A program made the translations under genes and the position numbers. From Chloroflexota bacterium (lineage in GTDB: Bacteria > Chloroflexota > Anaerolineae > Anaerolineales > Villigracilaceae): a DNA stretch of 12,075 nucleotides. Under the pieces are notes generated by a model. The model was not told the origin of the DNA. It did no database searches and worked only from the letters and a program-made list of their open reading frames with translations. Positions 5,060 through 11,885 of this stretch are shown piece after piece; the stretch's first letter is position 1, and the number at the start of each line of letters is the position of its first letter. Location of the stretch: the NCBI GenBank assembly GCA_021823555.1, contig JAKANW010000044.1, forward strand, positions 1 to 12,075, read 5' to 3'.

Positions 5060-7695
5060 TGGCTGACGTGAAGTGCCCGGTTTGCGGTCAACAGAACCCG
5101 GCCGATGCTACCGTCTGCGGGAATTGCAAGTCGCCGCTGACCGGGGCGCCTGCTCCCATCCAGCCCGGAGAAATACCGACTAAAAAGTCCACCTCTGAGC
5201 TCGAACCGATCCTGCCCGAATGGCTGCGGGATGCGCGTGACAAGGCGCGCCAGTCTGCAGCAGGTGATCTTGAACAGATTCAACCGCCCTCCCAGGCTGC
5301 ACAGCTGGCAGGGACATCCGCTTCAGATTTGCTGGCTGGCTTGCAAGCCCAGTCTGCTGATGAAGAAGAAGAGATTCCCGACTGGCTTTCCAGCCTCACC
5401 GGGAAAACCGGGGCAGGCGGAAAGGCCCAACCCGAGGAACCACAGGCAAGTCATTGGGTGGAATTGGGGGGCCGAGGCGATTCCAAACCCGAAGATAAAG
5501 GTGCAAATATTCCACCTGCCAAATTACCAGTTGAGTCTGGGGAAACAAGTCAAAACGAACTGCCTCCCTGGCTGGCGAGTCTCACTGCCGGACAGCCGGA
5601 AAGTGCTGGCTCGGATGAAAGCCAGCCCGGTTGGTTAAAGGATGCCGAGACACCTCCACCTGCAGGACCGGCCAGTGAAACGGGAACAACTGCGGGGGCG
5701 GTTGGATCGGTCGCCGAGGCGGAGTTGGCCGCGGCGGGGATCGAATCCACGCCTGATTGGTTAAGCAGCCTGCAGGCAGATGCGACCGCTCCTGCGGAAA
5801 CATCCGAAGAACCGATCATGTCGGATACTGAATTGCCCGACTGGTTGAAAGGGGAAGAACCGGCTGCTCCTGAAAGGCCCGTTGCAAGTTCTGATGCGCC
5901 GGATTGGTTGAAAACCCTGGGAGTGGAACAAGCTATTGCACCGGCTGAGTCCCAGCCTGCAACGGTTGATAACGAATTGCCAGCCTGGTTAAAAGGGGAA
6001 GAACCGGCTGCTCCTGAAGAGCCTGTGGCAAGCTCTGAGACGCCGGATTGGTTGAAAACCCTGGGAGTGGAACAAGCTGTTGCACCGGCTGAGTCCCAGC
6101 CTGCAGCAAAGCCTGCGACAGTTAATGATGAATTGCCAGCTTGGTTGAAAAGTGAAGAAGATGAGGAAGGGCAAGGTCCTCGATCTTCTGTTCCGCAGAA
6201 TGCCGGTTTGACTGGCGCGCTGGGAAGCACAACAGAACCCCCCAAACCGACGGCAGCCTTTACGGAGGCCCCGGCTGCGGCTGAGTTGGCCCCAAGTGAA
6301 CCATTGGACTGGCTCAAATCCCTGGACACACCCGAAAAGGCTGCACCTGCTTCCGCTGTTCCCCCGGCCTCCCCAGCATTGACTCCGGAAGGCAGCGAGA
6401 CCGTCTTTACAGGGGAACCACTTTCCGCCGGTGATCTCGATTCCTTGCTCAAAGACATGCCTGACTGGCTATCGGACGCGGCCGCATTGGACACGTCGCA
6501 CACAGCGGGCGAGGAGCTGCCGCTTGTTCCCAGCGATGATGCGATTTCTCCTGCCAGCCTGCCCTCATGGGTACAAGCCATGCGTCCGGTGGAGGCTGCC
6601 TCAGGGGTGATGTCTCCGGGCGCGGCTGAGGATGATAAACTCGAAACGCAGGGCGCCCTGGCCGGTTTGCATGGCGTACTTCCCTCTGCGCCGCTGGCTA
6701 TCCCGTCAGGCAAGCCCAAGGCTCAATCCATTAAATTACAAGTTAGCGAAGAACAGCAGACACATGCTGCCCTGCTGGATGAAATCCTGGCGGCAGAGGC
6801 GAAGCCCGAACCAATCACGTCTGGCCGGTTGTTATCTTCCCAAAAGATTTTGCGCTGGATCATTGCGATATTGCTCTTTATTGTGCTGGCAGGAGCGGTC
6901 TTCTCGGGTACAAGTCTCTTCCCCTTACCGCTCGGTCGCCCAGCGGAAGTTATGTCTGCATTGTCTGCAGTGGATCTCCTGCCCCAGGGTGCTCCTGTGT
7001 TGGTGGTCTTTGATTATGAGCCATCACTGGCAGGGGAGATGCAGGCTGCTGCCGCGCCTCTTCTGGATCATCTGATTGTCGCGCGCCACCCGCGATTGGC
7101 CTTGCTCTCGACCTCTGCTACCGGCTCGGTGCTGGCAGAACGTTTCTTTGCGGGACCTTTGGCCGGCTCCAATTACCGGCGCGGGAACGAATACGTGAAT
7201 CTGGGCTACCTTCCCGGCGGATTAAGCGGAGTGCGCGCTTTTGCACAAGACCCCGTCTCGGCGATGCCTTTTACAGTGGATGGCAATTTGGCTTGGGAAT
7301 CCGCGCCGCTGCAAGGAGTGGGATCGTTCCAGAATTTTGCGGCCATCATTGTTATTACTGATAGTGCGGATGCGGGTCGCACCTGGATTGAGCAGGCTGG
7401 TCCATTACGCGGTCCGGCGCCGTTGTTGGTAGCCTCCAGCGCGCAAGCCGGGCCGATGATACAACCCTATTATCAATCCGGGCAGATCAATGGGCTGGTA
7501 ACCGGCTTGTATGACTCGGCTGTCATGGAATCTTATCTCGAACAAAATAATACCAATTCCCCGACCACGGCGCGACGTTATTGGGATGCCTATAATCTCG
7601 GCTTGTTATTGACTGTGGCATTATTGCTCGGCGGCAGTTTGTGGAGTATGGTAGCAGGCTTGCGTGAGCGGGCTGCGGAAGCAGAGGCCGGGTAG
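5059..7695 (+). CDS. Zinc-ribbon, P-x-W-L-repeat membrane protein
   Basis: An 878-aa modular protein. Residues 6-23 form a zinc ribbon (CPVC, ten residues, CGNC), probably cytoplasmic. Residues 40 to about 560 are a low-complexity Pro/Ala/Glu/Ser region. It carries about 13 copies of a short motif, P-[DEAPGS]-W-[LV], often followed by K/S and two residues (for example LPEWLRD, IPDWLSSL, TPDWLKTL, LPSWVQAM). Residues 601-620 are a membrane helix. About 225 residues of alternating strand/helix sequence follow (VLVVFDYEPSL, AAIIVITDSAD, PLLVASSAQ), probably outside the membrane. A second helix lies at about 845-866, with a short charged tail. Starts and stops are coupled with both neighbours. 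The spaced Trp motifs look like docking peptides for partner proteins. I know of no assigned function. Confidence 0.85.
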   Translation: MADVKCPVCGQQNPADATVCGNCKSPLTGAPAPIQPGEIPTKKSTSELEPILPEWLRDARDKARQSAAGDLEQIQPPSQAAQLAGTSASDLLAGLQAQSADEEEEIPDWLSSLTGKTGAGGKAQPEEPQASHWVELGGRGDSKPEDKGANIPPAKLPVESGETSQNELPPWLASLTAGQPESAGSDESQPGWLKDAETPPPAGPASETGTTAGAVGSVAEAELAAAGIESTPDWLSSLQADATAPAETSEEPIMSDTELPDWLKGEEPAAPERPVASSDAPDWLKTLGVEQAIAPAESQPATVDNELPAWLKGEEPAAPEEPVASSETPDWLKTLGVEQAVAPAESQPAAKPATVNDELPAWLKSEEDEEGQGPRSSVPQNAGLTGALGSTTEPPKPTAAFTEAPAAAELAPSEPLDWLKSLDTPEKAAPASAVPPASPALTPEGSETVFTGEPLSAGDLDSLLKDMPDWLSDAAALDTSHTAGEELPLVPSDDAISPASLPSWVQAMRPVEAASGVMSPGAAEDDKLETQGALAGLHGVLPSAPLAIPSGKPKAQSIKLQVSEEQQTHAALLDEILAAEAKPEPITSGRLLSSQKILRWIIAILLFIVLAGAVFSGTSLFPLPLGRPAEVMSALSAVDLLPQGAPVLVVFDYEPSLAGEMQAAAAPLLDHLIVARHPRLALLSTSATGSVLAERFFAGPLAGSNYRRGNEYVNLGYLPGGLSGVRAFAQDPVSAMPFTVDGNLAWESAPLQGVGSFQNFAAIIVITDSADAGRTWIEQAGPLRGPAPLLVASSAQAGPMIQPYYQSGQINGLVTGLYDSAVMESYLEQNNTNSPTTARRYWDAYNLGLLLTVALLLGGSLWSMVAGLRERAAEAEAG
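5830..6155 (+). repeat. In-frame tandem repeat, 48-52-residue period, within the zinc-ribbon gene
   Basis: Two full units start at 5830 and 5974 (144 bp, 48 codons), and a third, partial unit starts at 6130. Unit two is 12 bp longer. The best conserved part is 5897-5961 against 6041-6105: 65 bp with one mismatch. Each unit encodes ELP-x-WLK-x-EEPAAPE, then PDWLKTLGVEQ and APAESQPA. Near-identity at DNA level, including third codon positions, points to recent duplication or gene conversion. Confidence 0.85.
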
Positions 7696-7696
7696 T

Positions 7697-8362
7697 ATGG
7701 CGGTCTCCACTGACATCATCACGGGCGCTCTCAGCTTCCTGTTTACGCTTTTGATCTTCAGTTATCTTCTGGGAGATAATCCGCTTTTCCGCATAGCAAC
7801 GTACATCTTTGTCGGCGTGGCCAGCGGTTATGTGGTGGTGGTAGCCATGTGGCAGGTTATCTATCCGCGGCTGCTCTATCCGCTGGTGCATGGATCCCCC
7901 CTGGACCGTGCCCTGCTCGCCGTTCCGTTCTTGCTGAGTGGCCTGATGCTAATGAAAGTGACGCCGCGTTTCAGCCAGGTTGGCAGCCCCTCGATGGCGT
8001 ATCTTGTGGGTGTAAGCGCTGCTGTGACCGTGGGTGGGGCAGTGATTGGTACCCTTTTCCCGCAAGCTTTTGCCGCCATCAATGCCTTTAGCTTGCCGAT
8101 GAACTTTGAGACCCTGTTCGATGGGGTTTTGATCCTGATTGGCGCAGCGACCACGCTGGTCTATTTTCAATTCAGCGCTCGTACCGTTTCGGGTGGGGCA
8201 GTACACCGTTTCGGCCTGGTTGAAGTGCTTGCCTGGGTTGGGCGGATCTTCATAGCCATTACGTTGGGCGTATTGTTTGCCGGGGTTTTCCTCGCTGCGT
8301 TGGCGGCCCTCATTGAGCGTTTTGCTTCGTGGGCTGACTTTTTTGCTTTATTAATCCATTAG
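7697..8362 (+). CDS. Second six-helix integral membrane protein, function unknown
   Basis: A 221-aa polytopic protein with about six hydrophobic segments (roughly 7-26, 33-55, 71-87, 99-122, 138-158 and 173-205). No transporter or enzyme motif is recognised. The ATG at 7697 lies one base after the TAG of the zinc-ribbon gene, which fixes the start; longer in-frame readings back to 7664 would run inside that gene. The stop at 8360-8362 is five bases before the MutL-like gene. The polar stretch PRFSQVGSPSM after helix 3 and SARTVSGGAVHRFG after helix 5 are likely loops. With the 203-aa protein at 4448 it could form the membrane core of the complex; I cannot show homology between them by eye. 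Confidence 0.83.
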   Translation: MAVSTDIITGALSFLFTLLIFSYLLGDNPLFRIATYIFVGVASGYVVVVAMWQVIYPRLLYPLVHGSPLDRALLAVPFLLSGLMLMKVTPRFSQVGSPSMAYLVGVSAAVTVGGAVIGTLFPQAFAAINAFSLPMNFETLFDGVLILIGAATTLVYFQFSARTVSGGAVHRFGLVEVLAWVGRIFIAITLGVLFAGVFLAALAALIERFASWADFFALLIH

Positions 8363-8367
8363 GTCTT

Positions 8368-8892
8368 ATGCCTGTTTCTTTGATCGAAGGCGACTCTCTT
8401 CTGGCTGTAGACATCGGCGCGGCGACGACGCGCGCGGTGCTTTTCGACGTGGTCGAAGGGCAGTATCGTTTTTTGGCCTCCGGGCATGCACCCTCCACGG
8501 CCGAGGCACCATTCAAGGATGTAAGCGAGGGCGTCCGGAATGCGGTCACTCGTTTGCAGACCATCATTGGACGCACCCTGCTGGACGATGCTGGCGGTTT
8601 GATCTCGCCGACCCAGTCCAACGGCTCCGGTGTGGATGCGTTCGTCGCGACCCTGTCAGCCGGGCCGACGCTCAAAGCTGTCATCGTTGGCCTGCTCTCG
8701 GATGTGTCGCTTGAATCGGCGCGGCGGCTGACGGAGACCATCTATGCCCGCATCGTGGATAGTGTCGGCTTGAACGACCGGCGCAGAGCTGATGAACTGA
8801 TTGACGGTTTGCTGCGCCAGCGTCCTGAAATCATTGTGGCAACTGGCGGCACCGATGGCGGCGCCTCACGCTCAATCCAAAAGCTGTTGTAG
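8368..8892 (+). CDS. Glutamate-mutase-L-like ASKHA protein, N-terminal part ending at an in-frame TAG
   Basis: 174 residues, opening with the ASKHA phosphate-1 strand LLAVDIGAATTRAVLFDVVEG (Asp15, Gly17). It contains LKAVIVGLLSDVSLESARR and ends EIIVATGGTDGGASRSIQKLL. This is the N-terminal third of the MutL/GlmL-type family, named for a gene beside glutamate mutase in clostridia; its precise role is unsettled. No glutamate mutase subunits appear here, so the family name should not be read as function. The TAG at 8890-8892 stops translation, but the same frame continues as the family does (see 8941-10125). ATG 8368 follows the previous stop by five bases, with only a weak AGGT ahead. If not read through, the product would lack most of the ATPase fold. 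Confidence 0.78.
   Translation: MPVSLIEGDSLLAVDIGAATTRAVLFDVVEGQYRFLASGHAPSTAEAPFKDVSEGVRNAVTRLQTIIGRTLLDDAGGLISPTQSNGSGVDAFVATLSAGPTLKAVIVGLLSDVSLESARRLTETIYARIVDSVGLNDRRRADELIDGLLRQRPEIIVATGGTDGGASRSIQKLL
8890..8892 (+). other. In-frame amber codon splitting the MutL-like gene
   Basis: The codons before and after are in one phase: K-L-L, TAG, then P-I-G-L-A-S-Y-L-T-P-S-D-K-R-P-A-V-L-F-A-G, running straight into the second fragment. No insertion or deletion is needed. One base change from GAG (Glu) or CAG (Gln) explains it. TAG also ends other genes here (3136-3138, 7693-7695, 8360-8362), so wholesale amber reassignment is unlikely. A nonsense mutation, a sequence error or local readthrough remain possible. 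Confidence 0.9.
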
Positions 8893-8940
8893 CCGATTGG
8901 TTTAGCCAGTTACCTGACGCCAAGTGACAAGCGTCCGGCA

Positions 8941-10125
8941 GTGTTGTTTGCGGGTAATCAGAAGATGGAGGCCGAGGTCAAGAGCATGTTCGAGTCGCTG
9001 ACTTCGTCCCTGCACTTCAGCCCGAATGTACGGCCCTCGCTTGAAACGGAAGATCTCGATCCGGCTGCCCGTGAGTTGGCGCGGTTGTTTATCGAAGTAC
9101 GCAAGAAACAACTTAAAGGGGTGGATGTGGTTGATACCTGGTCGAACGGCCACGTTCTACCTACGGGTTATGCCACCGGGCGCATGATGCGCTTCCTAAG
9201 TAAAGTCTATGGATCGGCCAAAGGCATCCTGAGCGTGGACATCGGCGTCTCGGCTGCCTTGGTCTCGGCAGGATTCAAAGGCAAATCCACCCTGGGAGTA
9301 TATCCGCAGTTCGGCCTGGGTGAGAATTTGCCCGGTTTGCTTAATTACACCACCCTGGAAGACATTCTGCGCTGGTCCCCGCTGGATATTTCCGTGGGCG
9401 TTTTGCGCGACTACCTGTTCCAAAAGTCGCTCTATCCCTCAACCATCCCCGCTACGAAAGAAGATCAGGCGATCTCCCAGGCGGTTGCACGGCAGGCGCT
9501 TTATCTGGCGATACGCACCGCTCAACGCGACTTCCCGCGCAATGTGACCACGCTCAAAGCAGGACAACTACCGCTCTTCGAGCCGATCCTTGCCAGCGGC
9601 GGCGTACTCTCGGACGCGCCCTCCCCCGGACAAAGCTTGTTGCTTTTGTTGGATGCCCTCCAGCCGGTTGGCGTCACTACGATCATTTTGGATCAGAATA
9701 ACCTGCTCCCGATTTTGGGCGCGGCGGCAGGACGGAACAATTTGTTGCCGGTGCAGATACTCGAATCTGGCGCATTCATGAGTGTGGGGACGGTCGTCTC
9801 GCCGGTTGTTTCTGCAAGCTATGGCATGCCCATCCTGCGCGGACGGCTGGCCTATCAGGATGGCACGGAAGCCCGGGTTGAGCTTAAGTATGGAAGTATC
9901 GAGGTCCTGCCCCTGCCTGCCGGTCAGGTGGCGCGTTTGATCCCGCAGTTGAGTCACGGCGCCGATATTGGCTTCGGCCCTGGCCGCATTCCGCCCAAAT
10001 TGGATGTCACCGGCGGCGCGCTGGGCGTGGTTTTTGACGGACGCGGTCGTCCTCTGGACCTTCCGGCTGACCCGGTTCGGCGGCGTGACCTTATCAAGAA
10101 ATGGCACTGGACACTGGGAGGCTGA
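8941..10125 (+). CDS. Glutamate-mutase-L-like ASKHA protein, C-terminal part
   Basis: This frame holds the remaining two thirds of the MutL-like protein. With 8368-8892 and the bases between, the full frame is 585 codons (amber at codon 175). A second ASKHA-type strand, ILSVDIGVSAALVSAGFKG (Asp at codon 291 of the joined frame), is followed by VYPQFGLGENLPGLL. Later come LASGGVLSDAPSPGQSLLLLLDALQPVG (the usual adenosine-binding region) and LDVTGGALGVVFDGRGRPL. The nominal GTG at 8941 has no ribosome-binding site and would cut off the conserved PIGLASYL segment, so it is not a credible natural start. Without readthrough or reinitiation, this part would not be made. The stop at 10123-10125 is four bases before the next ATG. 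The ATPase is likely cytoplasmic and may act on the membrane subunits encoded upstream (inference). Confidence 0.78.
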   Translation: MLFAGNQKMEAEVKSMFESLTSSLHFSPNVRPSLETEDLDPAARELARLFIEVRKKQLKGVDVVDTWSNGHVLPTGYATGRMMRFLSKVYGSAKGILSVDIGVSAALVSAGFKGKSTLGVYPQFGLGENLPGLLNYTTLEDILRWSPLDISVGVLRDYLFQKSLYPSTIPATKEDQAISQAVARQALYLAIRTAQRDFPRNVTTLKAGQLPLFEPILASGGVLSDAPSPGQSLLLLLDALQPVGVTTIILDQNNLLPILGAAAGRNNLLPVQILESGAFMSVGTVVSPVVSASYGMPILRGRLAYQDGTEARVELKYGSIEVLPLPAGQVARLIPQLSHGADIGFGPGRIPPKLDVTGGALGVVFDGRGRPLDLPADPVRRRDLIKKWHWTLGG

Positions 10126-10129
10126 ACCG

Positions 10130-11185
10130 ATGCTGGCGCCGCTTCATCATATCCTGCCATTGACAACCATTGTGCGCGAGCGTCTCCTGCCCGTGCCTGG
10201 TCGGGTGATCGTGCACTTGAATCAAAAAGTCAACGCCACTGAGGTGGTCGCTGAGGCTTCCTGGGCGCGCGAACATATCCTGATTGATGTGGCTACTGTG
10301 CTGCACATTTCTCCTGCCGCGGCCGACCGGCTCCTGCGTTGCAAAGTAGGGGACCGCCTTTCCGCCGGCGCGGAAGTGGCCGTGGGACGCGGCATTATCC
10401 GAAAGACGATCCAAACTCCGAAGGAAGGCCGCGTGGTTGCAGCCGGGGGTGGGCAGGTTCTGTTGGAAGTTGGCGAGACTGGCGTGCAATTAAGGGCGGG
10501 CATACCGGGCAACGTTGTACAGGTTATCCCGGAGCGCGGGGTCGTGATTCAAACTGCCGGCGCACTGGTGCAGGGCGTGTGGGGCAATGGCCGTATGGAT
10601 ACCGGCTTGATGGCTAATCTGGCGGAGAAAGCCGATTCTGTTTTGTCTGTTGCCCGCCTGGATATGAGTCTGCGCGGTTCAATCATCCTGGGAGGAATCT
10701 GTAAGGATGCCGAAACCCTGCAGGCTGCCGCCGACGTGCCGGTGCGCGGCTTGATTCTTTCAAGTTTGTTCCCCTCACTGTTACCGCTGGCGAGCCAGAT
10801 GCGTTTCCCGATTATCGTTACCGATGGGTTTGGCGCGCTGCCGATGAATTCGGTCGCCCACCGCCTGTTGAGCACCAATGTCAAACGGGAAGTCACGCTC
10901 AACGCCGAGGCCTATGACCGTTACAAGGGCACCCGCCCTGAGATCATCATCCCATTGCCTGTTTCTCAGGAACCGCCCATGCCGCATGATGTGGAGGCCT
11001 TTGCCCCTGGTCAGGTTGTACGCATGCGCCGCCCTCCATCCCTGGGCGGGATCGGCACCATCACCTCCCTGCGTCCGGGGTTAACCCTGTTGACCAGCGG
11101 ATTGCGTGCGCCTGCAGCGGATGTCAAAATGGAATCTGGCGAGACAGTGATTGTGCCTCTCGTAAATCTTGAAGTTGTGGGATAA
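10130..11185 (+). CDS. Conserved hypothetical protein with barrel-sandwich-like and KOW-like segments
   Basis: A 351-aa soluble protein. The start is supported by GGGAGG at 10116-10121, eight bases ahead, and by a four-base gap after the MutL-like stop. Residues about 71-112 (VGDRLSAGAEVAVGRGI, then TPKEGRVVAAGGGQVLLEVG) read like the paired strands of a lipoyl/biotinyl or RnfC-type barrel-sandwich. No modifiable Lys in an MKM-type turn is present, so it is not an obvious carrier. Residues about 165-270 are mixed strand/helix (GSIILGGICKDAETLQAAADV, FPIIVTDGFGALPM). The end, GQVVRMRRPPSLGGIGTITSL, resembles a KOW/SH3-like strand-loop. The coupling suggests it works with the ATPase. I do not recognise a named family. 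Confidence 0.83.
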   Translation: MLAPLHHILPLTTIVRERLLPVPGRVIVHLNQKVNATEVVAEASWAREHILIDVATVLHISPAAADRLLRCKVGDRLSAGAEVAVGRGIIRKTIQTPKEGRVVAAGGGQVLLEVGETGVQLRAGIPGNVVQVIPERGVVIQTAGALVQGVWGNGRMDTGLMANLAEKADSVLSVARLDMSLRGSIILGGICKDAETLQAAADVPVRGLILSSLFPSLLPLASQMRFPIIVTDGFGALPMNSVAHRLLSTNVKREVTLNAEAYDRYKGTRPEIIIPLPVSQEPPMPHDVEAFAPGQVVRMRRPPSLGGIGTITSLRPGLTLLTSGLRAPAADVKMESGETVIVPLVNLEVVG

Positions 11186-11200
11186 TAGAAAGAACTAGTT

Positions 11201-11210
11201 TGAAGAGGAG
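11201..11210 (+). promoter_or_regulatory. Ribosome-binding site for the LPGTG protein
   Basis: TGAAGAGGAG lies eight bases before the ATG at 11219. It is the strongest Shine-Dalgarno in the window, in contrast with the overlapped or near-overlapped starts upstream, and it fixes the start of this gene. Confidence 0.7.
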
Positions 11211-11218
11211 CGTGTTCT

Positions 11219-11755
11219 ATGTACGAAGGTGATGAAAATAACTTCGATGCCGCACCCCCGGAAGAATCCAGCAACCGAACATTCCTGATTGTCGCTGGGA
11301 TCATGGGCGGCTTTGTACTTCTTTCTGTCGCCTGCGTAGCTGCGTATGCATTATTCTTCCTGCCGAGGCAGCAACAGGCCCAACGAGCCTCAACAGATGC
11401 CACCACGACTGCCGGCGCGTACATCGCTCAGGCGTTGACGGCGACCTTCCAGGCGCAAATCCTGCCGACCGCGACGCTCACCCCACTTCCCAGCCCGACC
11501 CCGGTTCTGGCCCAACCCACCTCGACCGATACTCCCCTCCCGCCCACTTCTGACCCTTCGACCGCCACTGTAGCCGCGGCCCTGACCCAGGCCGCCAATG
11601 CCCAACTTACAGTGGTGCCAACCTCCAAGGCGCTGCCTGGTACTGGTTTTGCAGATGAGTACGGCGGCCCTGGCCTCGTGGTCATGGCGATTGCATTGGT
11701 AGTGGTGATCTTCCTGGCCCGCAGGTTAAGGGGCACGCCGGTTAGAAATCGCTAA
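11219..11755 (+). CDS. LPGTG-ended surface protein with N-terminal membrane helix
   Basis: 178 aa. An acidic N-terminus (MYEGDENNFDAAPPEESS) precedes a membrane helix at about 22-47, then a Thr/Ala stretch. Residues about 85-120 are Thr/Ser/Pro-rich (TPLPSPTPVLAQPTSTD), a linker style common in Chloroflexota exported proteins. LPGTG at 139-143 (bases 11633-11647), nine spacer residues, a hydrophobic segment (about 152-167) and the basic tail ARRLRGTPVRNR together match a sortase sorting signal. The N-terminal helix lacks a clear signal-peptidase site, so the protein may keep two membrane anchors. It follows the 351-aa gene by 33 bases and ends just before a terminator, so it is probably last in the transcript. 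No sortase gene is in view. Confidence 0.82.
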   Translation: MYEGDENNFDAAPPEESSNRTFLIVAGIMGGFVLLSVACVAAYALFFLPRQQQAQRASTDATTTAGAYIAQALTATFQAQILPTATLTPLPSPTPVLAQPTSTDTPLPPTSDPSTATVAAALTQAANAQLTVVPTSKALPGTGFADEYGGPGLVVMAIALVVVIFLARRLRGTPVRNR

Positions 11756-11761
11756 GATCAT

Positions 11762-11785
11762 AGTGGCGACCAATCGGTCGCCACT
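11762..11785 (+). terminator. Rho-independent-type hairpin ending the long gene run
   Basis: AGTGGCGACC (11762-11771) and GGTCGCCACT (11776-11785) form a perfect 10-bp stem closed by the tetraloop AATC, starting six bases after the TAA of the LPGTG gene. CTCTTTATATG follows, a modest U-rich tail. The stem is symmetrical, so it could also act on transcripts from the other side. Confidence 0.8.
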
Positions 11786-11809
11786 CTCTTTATATGTTTG
11801 GATTTATGT

Positions 11810-11825
11810 GTAACATGAATGTTAC
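11810..11825. promoter_or_regulatory. Palindrome upstream of metF (possible operator or extragenic repeat)
   Basis: GTAACAT-GA-ATGTTAC has perfect 7-bp arms; allowing one G-T pair the symmetry extends to 10 bp each side. It lies 60 bp before the metF ATG and after the terminator, a suitable place for a dimeric repressor. The same ACATGAATGT core occurs at 3177-3186, far from any metabolic gene, which favours a dispersed repeat. Confidence 0.45.
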
Positions 11826-11885
11826 GCAAAGAACACGATCCGCCTCTTGATGAGCATTTGAAAATTAAGATTGACAGGTACTGAT

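Noticed and set aside
5830..6155. CRISPR-like array
   Set aside because: The repeats are long, in-frame and protein-coding, with related rather than unique spacers.
5550..6719. 389-codon minus-strand open frame inside the zinc-ribbon gene
   Set aside because: Its Ser/Gly/Ala-rich translation mirrors the repetitive Pro/Ala/Glu sense codons. It has no start context and no family resemblance, and the sense strand is strongly supported.
8890..8892. Pyrrolysine or genome-wide amber recoding
   Set aside because: Several genes in the window end with TAG in the normal way, and no Pyl machinery is visible. A simple nonsense change or base error is more economical, although local readthrough is not excluded.
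8941..8943. GTG as an independent start for the second MutL-like part
   Set aside because: There is no ribosome-binding site, and conserved-looking sequence (PIGLASYLTPSDKRPA) lies upstream in the same frame.
11871..11876. TTGACA as the -35 box of a metF promoter
   Set aside because: It lies only 10 bp before the metF ATG. A matching -10 would fall inside the coding sequence and no such hexamer is there.
11786..11885. SAM or other riboswitch ahead of metF
   Set aside because: The 100-bp leader is too short and lacks the expected multi-helix layout; only one small palindrome is seen.
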